Part shown: one piece after another, positions 17,841-26,990 of the stretch | Numbering within the stretch: position 1 is the stretch's first letter | Layout: each line of letters starts with the position of its first letter | From: Pseudomonas fluorescens | Lineage (GTDB): Bacteria; Pseudomonadota; Gammaproteobacteria; Pseudomonadales; Pseudomonadaceae | Length of the DNA stretch: 64,000 nt | Assembly: GCF_902497995.1 (NCBI RefSeq) | Contig: NZ_CABVII010000020.1 | Location: 62,001 to 126,000, forward strand | Direction: 5' to 3' | Notes under the pieces: generated by a model | Told to the model about the DNA's origin: nothing | Seen by the model: only the letters and a program-made list of their open reading frames with translations | Database searches by the model: none | Program-made: the position numbers and the translations under genes

Positions 17841-18809
17841 TTATAGGAACTGCTCGGCGTAGTGGCACGCCACCTGACGAGTGTCGACCAGGCGCAGGGC
17901 CGGCTCTTCGGTGCTGCAGCGCTCGGTCGCGTACGGGCAGCGCTTATGGAAAGCGCAGCCGGACGGCGGGTTCAGCGGGTTGGGCAATTCGCCGACGATC
18001 TTGATCTTCGGTTTGTCCGGATCCGGGTGGATGGTTGGCGTCGCCGACAACAGCGCCTGGGTGTAGGGGTGCAGCGGACGGGTGTAGATGTCTTCTTTGG
18101 GACCCATTTCCACGGGGCGGCCGAGGTACATCACCATCACGTGATCGGCCACGTGACGCACCACCGCCAGGTTGTGGGAGATGAACACGTAGGCGGTGTT
18201 GAACTCTTGCTGCAAATCCATGAACAGGTTCAGCACCTGCGCCTGAATCGACACGTCCAGCGCGGAAGTCGGTTCATCCGCCACCAGCACTTTCGGTTGC
18301 AGCATCATCGCCCGGGCCAGGGCGATCCGCTGGCGCTGACCGCCGGAGAACATGTGCGGATAGCGCTGGTAGTGCTCGGGACGCAAGCCCACCTGCTTCA
18401 TCATCGCCTGGACTTTTTCACGGCGCTCAGCCGCTGAAAGATTGGTATTGATCAGCAGCGGTTCGGCCAGCTGATCACCGACTTTCTGCCGCGGGTTCAA
18501 CGAGGCGTACGGGCTCTGGAACACCATCTGCACGTCTTTGCGCAGCTGCTTGCGTTGGGCCTTGTCGGCGCCGGCGACTTCCTGCCCGGCAATTTTCAAG
18601 GAGCCGGAGGACGGCTCCTCGATCAGGGTCAGGGCACGGGCCAGGGTGGATTTGCCGCAACCCGATTCGCCGACGACGGCGAGGGTCTTGCCGGCTTCCA
18701 GTTCGAACGACACACCATTGAGCGCACGCACGGTGGCGTGGCCCTTGAACAGGCCACGGGACACTTCGTAGTGACGGGTCAGGTTGCGGGCGGTAAGTAC
18801 GACGGCCAT
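17841..18809 (-). CDS. dppF: Dipeptide ABC importer ATPase DppF
   Basis: 322-residue ATPase of a peptide importer, paired with DppD. Walker A GESGCGKSTL, signature MFSGGQRQR, Walker B VLVADEPTSALD. The C-terminal oligopeptide/dipeptide domain carries the Cys pattern GCAFHKRCPYATERC that can hold an iron-sulfur cluster. The start ATG 18809 overlaps the dppD stop by one base (TAATG). Last gene of the minus-strand dpp cluster; a REP doublet lies just downstream and could protect the 3' end. Confidence 0.95.
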   Translation of the reverse strand: MAVVLTARNLTRHYEVSRGLFKGHATVRALNGVSFELEAGKTLAVVGESGCGKSTLARALTLIEEPSSGSLKIAGQEVAGADKAQRKQLRKDVQMVFQSPYASLNPRQKVGDQLAEPLLINTNLSAAERREKVQAMMKQVGLRPEHYQRYPHMFSGGQRQRIALARAMMLQPKVLVADEPTSALDVSIQAQVLNLFMDLQQEFNTAYVFISHNLAVVRHVADHVMVMYLGRPVEMGPKEDIYTRPLHPYTQALLSATPTIHPDPDKPKIKIVGELPNPLNPPSGCAFHKRCPYATERCSTEEPALRLVDTRQVACHYAEQFL

Positions 18810-19777
18810 TACGCCACCTCCTGATTCAACGGGTAGAAGCAGCGGGCGAGGCTGTGGCTTTTCTGGTCAAGGGCCGGACGTTGCGTGCGGCAGTTTTCCT
18901 GCACGTACGGGCAGCGCGGCGACAGCAGGCAGCCTTGCGGACGGTCGTAACGCCCGGGGACGATGCCCGGCAGCGTCGACAGGCGCGCGGCGCCCAGGCT
19001 GTGTTCCGGAATGGCTTTGAGCAGTGCTTCGCTGTACGGGTGCGCCGGGATGTCGAACAACTGTGGCACTTGACCGACTTCAACGGCCTGGCCTGCGTAC
19101 ATCACGCACACGCGCTGGGCGGTTTCGGCCACGACCGCGAGGTCGTGGGTGATCAGCACCAGGCCCATGTTCTGTTCTTTCTGCAGGGCCAGCAGCAGGT
19201 CCATGATCTGCGCCTGAATGGTCACGTCCAGCGCGGTGGTCGGTTCGTCGGCGATCAGCAGTTTCGGTTCGCCGGCAATCGCCATGGCGATCGCAACGCG
19301 CTGGCTCATGCCGCCGGACAGTTGATGCGGGTAGGCATTCATGCGGCTGGCGGCGCCCGGGATTTCCACTTTTTCCAGCAGTTCGATGGCGCGGGCGCGG
19401 GCTTGCTTGCCGGACATTTTCAGGTGCAGGCGCAGCACTTCTTCGATCTGGAAACCGACGGTGTAGCTCGGGTTCAGTGCGGTCATCGGGTCCTGGAACA
19501 CCATGGCCAGGTCTTTGCCGACGATCTGCCGACGCTGGCGGTTGCTCAGCTTGAGCATGTTCTTGCCATCGAAATTCAGGGCGTCGGCGGTGACGATTCC
19601 CGGGTGCTCGATCAGGCCCATCAGCGCCATCATGGTCACGGACTTGCCGGAACCCGACTCGCCCACGATGGCCAGCACTTCGCCCTTGTCCACAGAGATG
19701 TCGAGCCCGTCGACCACCGGAACGGCGTTCTTGTCGCCGAAGCGAACGTTGAGATTCTTGATTTCCAACAGTGACAT
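18809..19777 (-). CDS. dppD: Dipeptide ABC importer ATPase DppD
   Basis: 322-residue ATPase partner of DppF. Walker A GESGSGKSV, signature LSGGMSQR, Walker B LLIADEPTTALD, and the C-terminal Cys motif LSPRCPYVQENC. The chosen start MSLLEIKN (19777) follows GGAGATTCAC; the frame is open 15 codons further upstream without a ribosome site. Downstream of dppC by 10 nt. Confidence 0.95.
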   Translation of the reverse strand: MSLLEIKNLNVRFGDKNAVPVVDGLDISVDKGEVLAIVGESGSGKSVTMMALMGLIEHPGIVTADALNFDGKNMLKLSNRQRRQIVGKDLAMVFQDPMTALNPSYTVGFQIEEVLRLHLKMSGKQARARAIELLEKVEIPGAASRMNAYPHQLSGGMSQRVAIAMAIAGEPKLLIADEPTTALDVTIQAQIMDLLLALQKEQNMGLVLITHDLAVVAETAQRVCVMYAGQAVEVGQVPQLFDIPAHPYSEALLKAIPEHSLGAARLSTLPGIVPGRYDRPQGCLLSPRCPYVQENCRTQRPALDQKSHSLARCFYPLNQEVA

Positions 19778-19787
19778 GTGAATCTCC

Positions 19788-20717
19788 TCAGGCGGCGTTC
19801 TTGAGTTTCGGGTCCAGCGCATCGCGCAGGCCGTCGCCCATCAAGTTGATTGCCAGCACGCTGAGCAAAATGGTCAAGCCAGGCAAGCTCACCACCCACC
19901 AGGCACGTTCGATGTAGTCGCGAGCCGATGCCAGCATGGTGCCCCATTCAGGGGTTGGCGGTTGTACACCAAGGCCGAGGAAGCCCAGTGCCGCGGCATC
20001 GAGGATCGCCGAGGAGAAGCTCAAGGTGGCCTGAACGATCAGCGGCGCCATGCAGTTGGGCAGCACGGTGACGAACATCAGGCGTGGCAGACCGGCACCG
20101 GCCAGGCGCGCGGCGGTCACGTAGTCGCGGTTCAGTTCGCCCATCACCGCGGCGCGGGTCAGGCGAACGTAGGACGGCAACGAAACCACTGCGATGGCGA
20201 TAATGGTGTTGATCAGGCCAGGGCCGAGGATGGCGACAATCGCCACCGCCAGCAGCAGGGACGGCAGGGCCAGCATGATGTCCATGAGACGCATGATGGT
20301 CGGACCCAGGATCCGCGGGTAGAACCCGGCGAACAGACCCAAAAGAATTCCCGGAATCAGCGACATCACTACCGACGACAAGCCTATCAGCAGGGACAGG
20401 CGCGAACCGTTGATCAGCCGCGACAACAGGTCGCGACCCAGTTCGTCGGTGCCGAGCAGGAACTGGATTTGCCCACCTTCCAGCCAGGCCGGCGGGGTCA
20501 GCAGGAAGTCACGGTATTGCTCGCTCGGGTTATGCGGGGCAACCCACGGCGCGAAGATCGCGCAGAAGATAACCAACAGCATGAACATCAGGCCGGCAAC
20601 GGCGCCTTTGTTCTTGGAAAACGCTTGCCAGAATTCTTTGTACGGGGACGGATACAGCAGGCTTTGATCGACTGTTACCGCTTGATTTGAAGTTGAAGCT
20701 GGAGTGGTCATGGTCAT
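19788..20717 (-). CDS. dppC: Dipeptide ABC importer permease DppC
   Basis: 309-residue inner-membrane permease with an N-terminal OppC-type segment (YPSPYKEFWQAFSKNKGAVAG), six hydrophobic helices and the EAA-like loop ARLAGAGLPRLMFVTVLPN. It forms the channel with DppB. The ATG at 20717 is preferred over the longer frame to 20792, whose extra residues are the shadow of dppB. Confidence 0.94.
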   Translation of the reverse strand: MTMTTPASTSNQAVTVDQSLLYPSPYKEFWQAFSKNKGAVAGLMFMLLVIFCAIFAPWVAPHNPSEQYRDFLLTPPAWLEGGQIQFLLGTDELGRDLLSRLINGSRLSLLIGLSSVVMSLIPGILLGLFAGFYPRILGPTIMRLMDIMLALPSLLLAVAIVAILGPGLINTIIAIAVVSLPSYVRLTRAAVMGELNRDYVTAARLAGAGLPRLMFVTVLPNCMAPLIVQATLSFSSAILDAAALGFLGLGVQPPTPEWGTMLASARDYIERAWWVVSLPGLTILLSVLAINLMGDGLRDALDPKLKNAA

Positions 20718-20724
20718 GATGATC

Positions 20725-21735
20725 TCAGCGCTGGTGACGAATGCGTGGGTTGGCAAAGCCGTAGAGGATGTCCACCACGAAATTGACCACAATCACCAGG
20801 CAGGCGATTAACAGGATGCCGTTCTGCACCACGGGATAATCCCGTGCGCCAATGGCTTCGATCAGCCATTTGCCGATGCCGGGCCAGGAGAAGATGGTTT
20901 CGGTCAGGACCGCACCCGCCAGCAACGTGCCGACTTGCAGGCCGACCACGGTCAGCACCGGAATCAGCGCGTTGCGCAGGCCGTGAACGAATACCACGCG
21001 CGACGGCGACAGGCCTTTGGCGCGGGCGGTACGGATGTAGTCCTCGCGCAGCACTTCGAGCATCGAAGACCGGGTCATTCGCGCGATCACCGCCAGCGGA
21101 ATGGTGCCGAGCACGATGGCCGGCAGGATCAGGTGATGCAGGGCATCGAAGAACGCACCGACGTCATCGGCCAGCAGCGTATCGATCAGCATGAAACCGG
21201 TGCGCGGCTCGATGTCGTACAGCAGGTCGATCCGCCCGGACACCGGGGTCCAGCCCAGGGACACCGAGAAGAACATGATCAGGATCAGGCCCCACCAGAA
21301 GATCGGCATCGAATATCCCGCCAGGGAGATGCCCATCACCCCGTGGTCGAACAGGGATCCTCGCTTGAGTGCCGCGATCACCCCGGCCAGCAGGCCCAGG
21401 ATGCCGGCGAACAGCAGGGCGGCCATGGACAGTTCCAGGGTCGCGGGGAATAGCGAGCTGAACTCGGTCCAGACGCTTTCCCGGGTGCGCAGGGATTCGC
21501 CGAGATCGCCGTGGGCCAGTTTGCCAATGTAATCCAGGTATTGGGCATACAGGGGTTTGTTCAGACCAAGGCGTTCCATTGCCTGAGCATGCATTTCGGG
21601 GTCGACCCGACGTTCACCCATCATCACTTCCACGGGGTCGCCCGGAATCATGCGAATCAACGCGAAAGTCAGCAAGGTGATGCCGAAGAACGTAGGGATC
21701 AATAACCCCAGTCGGCGGGCAATAAAACTAAACAT
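20725..21735 (-). CDS. dppB: Dipeptide ABC importer permease DppB
   Basis: 336-residue inner-membrane permease of the OppB/DppB type: N-terminal helix (MFSFIARRLGLLIPTFFGI), the ALIRMIPGDP motif, and the loop RTARAKGLSPSRVVFVHGLRNA near the cytoplasmic ATPase contact. Seven nucleotides separate it from dppC. An intercistronic hairpin lies between it and the preceding binding-protein gene. Confidence 0.95.
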   Translation of the reverse strand: MFSFIARRLGLLIPTFFGITLLTFALIRMIPGDPVEVMMGERRVDPEMHAQAMERLGLNKPLYAQYLDYIGKLAHGDLGESLRTRESVWTEFSSLFPATLELSMAALLFAGILGLLAGVIAALKRGSLFDHGVMGISLAGYSMPIFWWGLILIMFFSVSLGWTPVSGRIDLLYDIEPRTGFMLIDTLLADDVGAFFDALHHLILPAIVLGTIPLAVIARMTRSSMLEVLREDYIRTARAKGLSPSRVVFVHGLRNALIPVLTVVGLQVGTLLAGAVLTETIFSWPGIGKWLIEAIGARDYPVVQNGILLIACLVIVVNFVVDILYGFANPRIRHQR

Positions 21736-21768
21736 CGTGTGGTGTACCTCATCAGCCGGTTAGGCGTG

Positions 21769-21798
21769 CCCGGCATCCCTGGGGTCAGGGACGCCGGG
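21769..21798 (-). terminator. Intercistronic hairpin between dppA4-like gene and dppB
   Basis: CCCGGC/GCCGGG and TCCCT/AGGGA segments form a stable stem with one mismatch and a 6-nt loop. There is no clear T-run on the minus strand. Such hairpins often favour high binding-protein mRNA relative to permease mRNA. Confidence 0.55.
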
Positions 21799-21809
21799 AA
21801 TTTTCTTAT

Positions 21810-23405
21810 CTACTTCACCTGAGTGGTGGCGAAGTTATTCGTGGTGAGCGGGCTGATGTGATAGCCCTCTACGTTGTTGCGCATTGCGGTGAACATACGG
21901 GTATGCGCGATGCTGATCCATGGCTGGTCCTGGTTGAAAATGGCCTGGGCTTGCTCATAGAGCGCGGCGCGTTCGGCAGGGTTCACTTTAGCCCTTGCTT
22001 CATCGATCAGGGCCTGGAACTGCTGATTGCACCAGCGTGCGTAGTTTTCGCCGTTTTTGGCGGCCTCGCAACTGAGCATAGGCGTCAGGAAGTTGTCCGG
22101 GTCGCCGTTATCGCCCGCCCATCCGGCGGACACCATGTCGTGCTCGCCGTTTTTCGCGCGCTTGAGCATTTCGCCCCATTCCATCACGCGGATGTCGATC
22201 TTGATGCCGACCTTGGCCAGGTCGGCCTGCATCATCTGCGCACCGAGCATCGGGTTAGGGTTGGTCGCGCCACCGCCATTGCGGGTGAACAACGTGAATA
22301 CCGTGCCTTCAGGTACGCCAGCCTCCTTGAGCAGAGCGCGGGCCTTGTCCAGGTCGCGGGGCGGGTTCTTGAGGTTATGGTTGTAGCCCAGCAGGGTGTC
22401 CGGGAACGGGTTGACCGCGGCGGTCGCATTGCCTTTGCCGAACAGCGCGTTGACGGCCGCTTCCTTGTCGAAGGCGATGTCGATGGCTTTGCGTACGCGC
22501 ACGTCGCTCAGGTATTTGTGCGTGGTGTTGATGCCAATGTACGCGACGGTCATCGCGTTCAGTTCGTCGACCTTCAGCTGGGGGTCGCTCTTGATGCTCG
22601 GAATGTCATCCGGCTTCGGATACAGCGCGACCTGGCACTCGTTGGCCTTGAGCTTCTGCAGGCGCACGTTGTTGTCGGTGGCAATCGCCAGGATCAGCGC
22701 TTCAGACGGTGGCTTGCCACGGAAGTAGTCCGGGTTGGCCTTGAAGCGGACCTGAGCATCCTTGGCGTAACGCTGGAAGATGAACGGGCCGGTACCGACC
22801 GGTTTGTTGTTCAGGTCGCCGGTCTTGTCGGCCTTGAGCAGCTGGTCGGCGTACTCGGCGGAGTAGATCGAAGAGAACGCCATGGCGATGTCGGCCAGGA
22901 ACGGCGCTTCGCGACGGGTCAGGGTGAACTTGACCGTGTTGTCGTCGACCTTCTCGACGCTCTTGAGCAATTCCTTGAAGCCCATGCTTTCAAAGTAGGG
23001 GAAGCCCACGCTCGATTTGTCGTGCCACGGGTGTTTCGGGTCCAGCTGACGCTGGAAACTCCAGACCACGTCGTCGGCATTCATGTCGCGGGTCGGCTTG
23101 AAGTAGTCGGTGGTGTGAAACTTGACGCCTTGGCGCAGGTGGAAGGTGTAGGTCAGACCGTCTTCGCTGATGTCCCAGGAGTCGGCCAGTGCCGGAATCA
23201 CTTCAGTGGTGCCGGGCTTGAAGTCCGCCAGGCGATTGAAGATGGTTTCGGCCACCGCATCGGCTGTGACTGCAGTCGTGTACTGGACCATATCGAAACC
23301 TTCCGGGCTGGCTTCGGTGCAGACCACCAAGGGTTTGGCCGAGACGCCAGCAGCGACACTCAGTAACGCGGCAGCGATGGCCGCACGCAGGGTAAGCATT
23401 TTCAT
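21810..23405 (-). CDS. Periplasmic dipeptide-binding protein (DppA4-like)
   Basis: 531-residue SBP_bac_5 family protein that delivers peptides to DppBCDF. Signal peptide MKMLTLRAAIAAALLSVAAG...SAK, then family segments LVVCTEASPEGFD, GLTYTFHLRQGVKFH, KPVGTGPFIF and WAGDNGDPDNF. The start MKMLTL (ATG 23405) has AGAGGG upstream; the frame is open 11 codons further without support. It is closest to the permease genes and more diverged from the other two binding proteins (CTEASPEG versus CSEGSPAG). From memory it corresponds to PA4502. Confidence 0.92.
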   Translation of the reverse strand: MKMLTLRAAIAAALLSVAAGVSAKPLVVCTEASPEGFDMVQYTTAVTADAVAETIFNRLADFKPGTTEVIPALADSWDISEDGLTYTFHLRQGVKFHTTDYFKPTRDMNADDVVWSFQRQLDPKHPWHDKSSVGFPYFESMGFKELLKSVEKVDDNTVKFTLTRREAPFLADIAMAFSSIYSAEYADQLLKADKTGDLNNKPVGTGPFIFQRYAKDAQVRFKANPDYFRGKPPSEALILAIATDNNVRLQKLKANECQVALYPKPDDIPSIKSDPQLKVDELNAMTVAYIGINTTHKYLSDVRVRKAIDIAFDKEAAVNALFGKGNATAAVNPFPDTLLGYNHNLKNPPRDLDKARALLKEAGVPEGTVFTLFTRNGGGATNPNPMLGAQMMQADLAKVGIKIDIRVMEWGEMLKRAKNGEHDMVSAGWAGDNGDPDNFLTPMLSCEAAKNGENYARWCNQQFQALIDEARAKVNPAERAALYEQAQAIFNQDQPWISIAHTRMFTAMRNNVEGYHISPLTTNNFATTQVK

Positions 23406-23482
23406 CAAGAACCCTCTGCAATTGGTTAAAGGACCCAAACCAGACGGCCGACCCTGATGAGTCAGTCGTCTGGCGGGCGTTT

Positions 23483-24916
23483 TTACAGAATGTTGAACGG
23501 GATGGTGGTCACGAGACGGAACTCGTTGATGCTGCCATCCGCCTGGTTTTCGCTGGCGCGGTGAGCGGTGTAGGTCGCGCGAATCGCGGTGGCCTTGAGC
23601 GGGCCGCTCTGTACGGCGTACGAAGCGCCGATGCCGTATTCGTAGTGGTGTTCGCCGTCCTGGGCCTGGATACCGTCGTAACCCTTGCCCACCACACCAC
23701 CGTTGCCCTTGTAGTGAGTGCCGTCGATGCCCCAGCCGCGAGCCTGGTAGATATTGAACTTCAGGCCCGGCACGCCGTATTCGGCCATGTTCAGACCGTA
23801 GGCCACCTGGAAGGATTTCTCGTTCGGCCCGTTGAAGTCCGACAGCAGGGAGTTGGCCAGGTAGATGCCGTTGGTTTCGTGCAGGTAGTCGAAGTACTCG
23901 TCACCATTAATTTCCTGGTACGAGAAGCTCAGGGTATGGGCCTGGTGAGTCAGGCCGAACGACAGGGAGTAGGTATCGTTGTCGATATCGCCGATCAGCG
24001 CTTTGCCTTCTTCCTGGGTCTTGTAGTAGTTCAGGCCGGTGGTCAGGCTCAAAACCTGGCTGTCGCCCAGCACATGGCTGGCGCCGAAGTAGTACTGGTT
24101 CCAGATGTCTTCGGCCTGGGTGGCCCAGAGGCTGGTGGTCAGGCTGGCAAATGGCGTGTAGGTGATGCCTGCGGTGTGGACGTGATCGCTTTCAACGATG
24201 CCGTTGGCGTATTCGGTGCGGAACTTGCGCTGGCTTTGCTCCATGCGCGGAGAGTTGCGATCGAACGTACCCAGGTCAAAGGCCAGGTTTTCCAGCTCTT
24301 CGCTGTGCAGGCTCACACCCTCGAAGCTTGAAGGCAGCGCACGGTTACCGATCACATCGACCATCGGGCTGCTGAAGTTCTGGCGGCCGGCCGTCAGGGT
24401 GGTATTGGAGACACGGGCCTTGACGTTGGCCAGGCCCAGTTTGCTCCACTGGCCAACGGCGTCGCCGCCTTCTTCGGTCAGGGTACGGTTGTTGCCCGCG
24501 CCAGGGCGAGTGCCCGGTGCGCCGCCGTTGTTGGAGGCCAGGTCCTTGCGATCCTGGTCCAGGGCAATGGCGTTGTACGCCGCCACTTCGGTGCTGATCC
24601 CCACGGGGCCTTCGGTGAAGCCGGAGTTGTACTTGATGATGGTGCCTTGCACCCAGTTGATACGGCGATCGGTATCGGTCGACACGCCGTTTTTCTTGTA
24701 AGCGAACTGGCCGCCCCGTTTCAGTTGCTCGTTCGCATACCAGTTACGCGTGGTGCCGCTGATCGACTGGCCTTCGACGAAGCCGGTGGCTGCACTCTGG
24801 GCACTTTTCTCTTTCACGGTAACCGGCGTGAACGCCTGGCTTTGGGATTCTGCGTACGCCGTGGCGGTGACGCTGCTGATGGCCAGGGCCAATAACGCGG
24901 TGCTGCTCAGTTTCAT
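23483..24916 (-). CDS. opdP: OprD-family outer-membrane porin (OpdP-like)
   Basis: 477-residue outer-membrane channel. Signal peptide MKLSSTALLALAISSVTATAYA, then OprD-family segments (GFVEGQSISGTTRNWYANE near the N-terminus, barrel strands with alternating aromatic residues, and ENQADGSINEFRLVTTIPF near the C-terminus). Its location between dipeptide-binding genes matches P. aeruginosa OpdP (PA4501), a peptide porin also linked to carbapenem entry; substrate here is inferred from context. ATG 24916 follows AAGGAG. A perfect palindrome (24999-25010) lies ~85 nt upstream. Confidence 0.9.
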   Translation of the reverse strand: MKLSSTALLALAISSVTATAYAESQSQAFTPVTVKEKSAQSAATGFVEGQSISGTTRNWYANEQLKRGGQFAYKKNGVSTDTDRRINWVQGTIIKYNSGFTEGPVGISTEVAAYNAIALDQDRKDLASNNGGAPGTRPGAGNNRTLTEEGGDAVGQWSKLGLANVKARVSNTTLTAGRQNFSSPMVDVIGNRALPSSFEGVSLHSEELENLAFDLGTFDRNSPRMEQSQRKFRTEYANGIVESDHVHTAGITYTPFASLTTSLWATQAEDIWNQYYFGASHVLGDSQVLSLTTGLNYYKTQEEGKALIGDIDNDTYSLSFGLTHQAHTLSFSYQEINGDEYFDYLHETNGIYLANSLLSDFNGPNEKSFQVAYGLNMAEYGVPGLKFNIYQARGWGIDGTHYKGNGGVVGKGYDGIQAQDGEHHYEYGIGASYAVQSGPLKATAIRATYTAHRASENQADGSINEFRLVTTIPFNIL

Positions 24917-24998
24917 GGGTGAAGCTCCTTGTTTTCTTTTTATATGCCGGTCTTTTTTTGATGATCCGGCTATTGGTTTAGAACGCTTGCAAGGCATC

Positions 24999-25010
24999 GC
25001 AAACGTTTGC
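24999..25010. promoter_or_regulatory. Perfect 12-bp palindrome upstream of opdP
   Basis: GCAAACGTTTGC has the CG-centred form of LacI/GalR-family operators. It lies ~85 nt upstream of the opdP ATG, in the likely promoter region. The binding factor is unknown. Confidence 0.45.
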
Positions 25011-25040
25011 AGAAGGCCGATTTGACGAATTTCGGCAATA

Positions 25041-25062
25041 CGCTTGCGTGAGGGCGCAAGCG
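25041..25062 (-). terminator. Hairpin after the second dipeptide-binding gene
   Basis: CGCTTGCG (25041-25048) and CGCAAGCG (25055-25062) pair around a 6-nt loop, 25 nt after the stop of the 25087-26688 gene. No long T-run. Confidence 0.5.
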
Positions 25063-25086
25063 CCCCCAGCGGTTCTGGCTAATCGG

Positions 25087-26688
25087 TTATTTTTCCAGGC
25101 TGACACCCGAGAACACGTTGCGGCCGAAAGGACTCACCTTGAACCCTTCGACTTTGGCGCTTAACGGCTGGTTGACCGTCGAGTGGGCGACAGGCGTGAT
25201 CGGCACTTGCTGCTTGAGCAATTGCTGGGCCTGTTTGTAGAGCACGGTGCGCTGGTCACGGTCGGTGACGACCTTGGCCTGCTTGATCAGCTTGTCGTAT
25301 GCCGGATCACACCACATGGAATAGTTGTTGCCGCCAATGGCGTCGCAGCTGTAAAGCGTGCCGAGCCAGTTGTCCGGGTCCCCGTTGTCCCCGGTCCAGC
25401 CGATCAGGCTGACGTCGTGTTCGCCATTCTTGGTGCGCTTGATGTACTCGCCCCATTCATAGCTGACAATCTTGACCTTGAGACCGATCTTCGCCCAGTC
25501 GGCCTGGAGCATCTCGGCCATCAACTTGGCATTGGGGTTGTAAGGACGCTGGACCGGCATGGCCCAGAGGGTGATTTCGGTGCCCTCCTTGACGCCGGCG
25601 GCCTTGAGCAATTCCCTGGCTTTTTCCGGGTTGTAGGCGACGTCCTTGATGGTCTCATCGTAGGACCACTGGGTCGGCGGCATGGCGTTGACCGCCAGTT
25701 GCCCGGCACCCTGGTAGACGGCGTTGAGAATGCCTTGCTTGTTCACCGCCATGTCCAGTGCCTGGCGCACTTCGAGCTGGTCGAACGGCTTGTGACGCAC
25801 GTTGTAGGCGATGTAGCCGAGGTTGAAACCAGGCTTCTCGATGAGCTTGAGCCTGGCGTCGTTCTTCAGCGCGGTCACGTCGGCAGGGCGCGGATGCAGG
25901 GTGATCTGGCATTCGTTGGCCTTGAGCTTCTGCACCCGCACCGAGGCGTCGGTGTTGATGGCGAAGATCAGGTTGTCGAGCTTGACCCGGCTCGGGTCCC
26001 AGTACTGCTTGTTGCCGGTGTAACGGATATTGGAGTCTTTCTGGTAGCTCTTGAACACGAACGGGCCAGTGCCGACCGGCTTCTGGTTGATGTCGCTCGG
26101 CTTGCCGGACGCCAGCAACTGATCGGCGTATTCGGCCGAAAGAATGGCGGCGAAACTCATGGCGATGTTCTGGATGAACGCGGCGTCCACGCTGTTAAGC
26201 GTCATGACCACGGTCAGCGGCCCGGTCTTTTCGACCTTGGCGATGTTCTTGTTCAGGCTCATCCCGTTGAAATACGGGAATTCGGTCGGGTAAGCCTTGC
26301 GGAAGGGTTGCTGCGGATCGAGCATGCGATTGAACGTGAACAGCACGTCATCGGCATTGAAGTCACGGGTCGGCTTGAAATACGCAGTGGTGTGAAATTT
26401 CACCCCTTCGCGTAGGTGAAAGCTGTACTTGAGGCCGTCCTCCGAAATATCCCAGCTCGTTGCCAGGCCTGGTACTACATTGGTCGCGCCTTTTTCGAAC
26501 TCTGCCAGTCGGTTGTACAACGGCTCGGCGGCGTCGTTATCGGTCGCGGTGGTGTACTGCGCGGTATCGAAGCCCGCCGGGCTGCCTTCGGAGCAGAACA
26601 CCAGGCTGTTACTGGCGGCCTGGCTAATGGAAGTGGCGGCCAACAGGCCGGTGCCCAGCAGTGCGGATAAAACCAAGGAATGGCGCAT
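25087..26688 (-). CDS. Periplasmic dipeptide-binding protein paralogue (DppA-like, second copy)
   Basis: 533-residue SBP_bac_5 protein. Signal peptide MRHSLVLSALLGTGLLAATSISQA, then LVFCSEGSPAGFDTAQYTT, KPVGTGPFVFKSYQKD and GWTGDNGDPDNWL. It is clearly similar to the paralogue at 26991-28616 along its length and less to the one at 21810-23405. It has no permease genes of its own, so it probably hands other peptides to the shared DppBCDF. ATG 26688. Confidence 0.92.
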   Translation of the reverse strand: MRHSLVLSALLGTGLLAATSISQAASNSLVFCSEGSPAGFDTAQYTTATDNDAAEPLYNRLAEFEKGATNVVPGLATSWDISEDGLKYSFHLREGVKFHTTAYFKPTRDFNADDVLFTFNRMLDPQQPFRKAYPTEFPYFNGMSLNKNIAKVEKTGPLTVVMTLNSVDAAFIQNIAMSFAAILSAEYADQLLASGKPSDINQKPVGTGPFVFKSYQKDSNIRYTGNKQYWDPSRVKLDNLIFAINTDASVRVQKLKANECQITLHPRPADVTALKNDARLKLIEKPGFNLGYIAYNVRHKPFDQLEVRQALDMAVNKQGILNAVYQGAGQLAVNAMPPTQWSYDETIKDVAYNPEKARELLKAAGVKEGTEITLWAMPVQRPYNPNAKLMAEMLQADWAKIGLKVKIVSYEWGEYIKRTKNGEHDVSLIGWTGDNGDPDNWLGTLYSCDAIGGNNYSMWCDPAYDKLIKQAKVVTDRDQRTVLYKQAQQLLKQQVPITPVAHSTVNQPLSAKVEGFKVSPFGRNVFSGVSLEK

Positions 26689-26990
26689 GACGCTCGCTCT
26701 TGTTTAGTGTTTTTGGCAATGAGACTTTTCCCGTCCGGGGACGTGTAGGCCTCACTGATCTCAAGCCATGACGTGCAGCAATAACCGAGAGCCCACGGAC
26801 TAACTGGTCAGATCCCGACGGTATGAACCTTGGGTCCGGCAGTAAATACGTAAATTCCGAAAGACTTGTGGGAAAAGGCAATACGTCCGCAACCGCTGCT
26901 GTAGTACGCAGTGGATCAGGGTGTAGGCAAATTCCTGCTTCTCGGTAGATAACGCAACGGCGACGTCAAAAACGTCGCCGTTGCACCACC
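26689..26990. other. Intergenic region between two dipeptide-binding genes
   Basis: 302 bp without a supported gene. It holds the presumed promoter of the 25087-26688 gene and a perfect hairpin (26954-26984) that follows the stop of the upstream gene. Confidence 0.6.
26954..26984 (-). terminator. Hairpin after the third dipeptide-binding gene
   Basis: GCAACGGCGACGT and ACGTCGCCGTTGC form a perfect 13-bp stem around CAAAA, just after the stop codon at 26991. On the minus strand the loop is TTTTG and no T-run follows. Confidence 0.65.
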
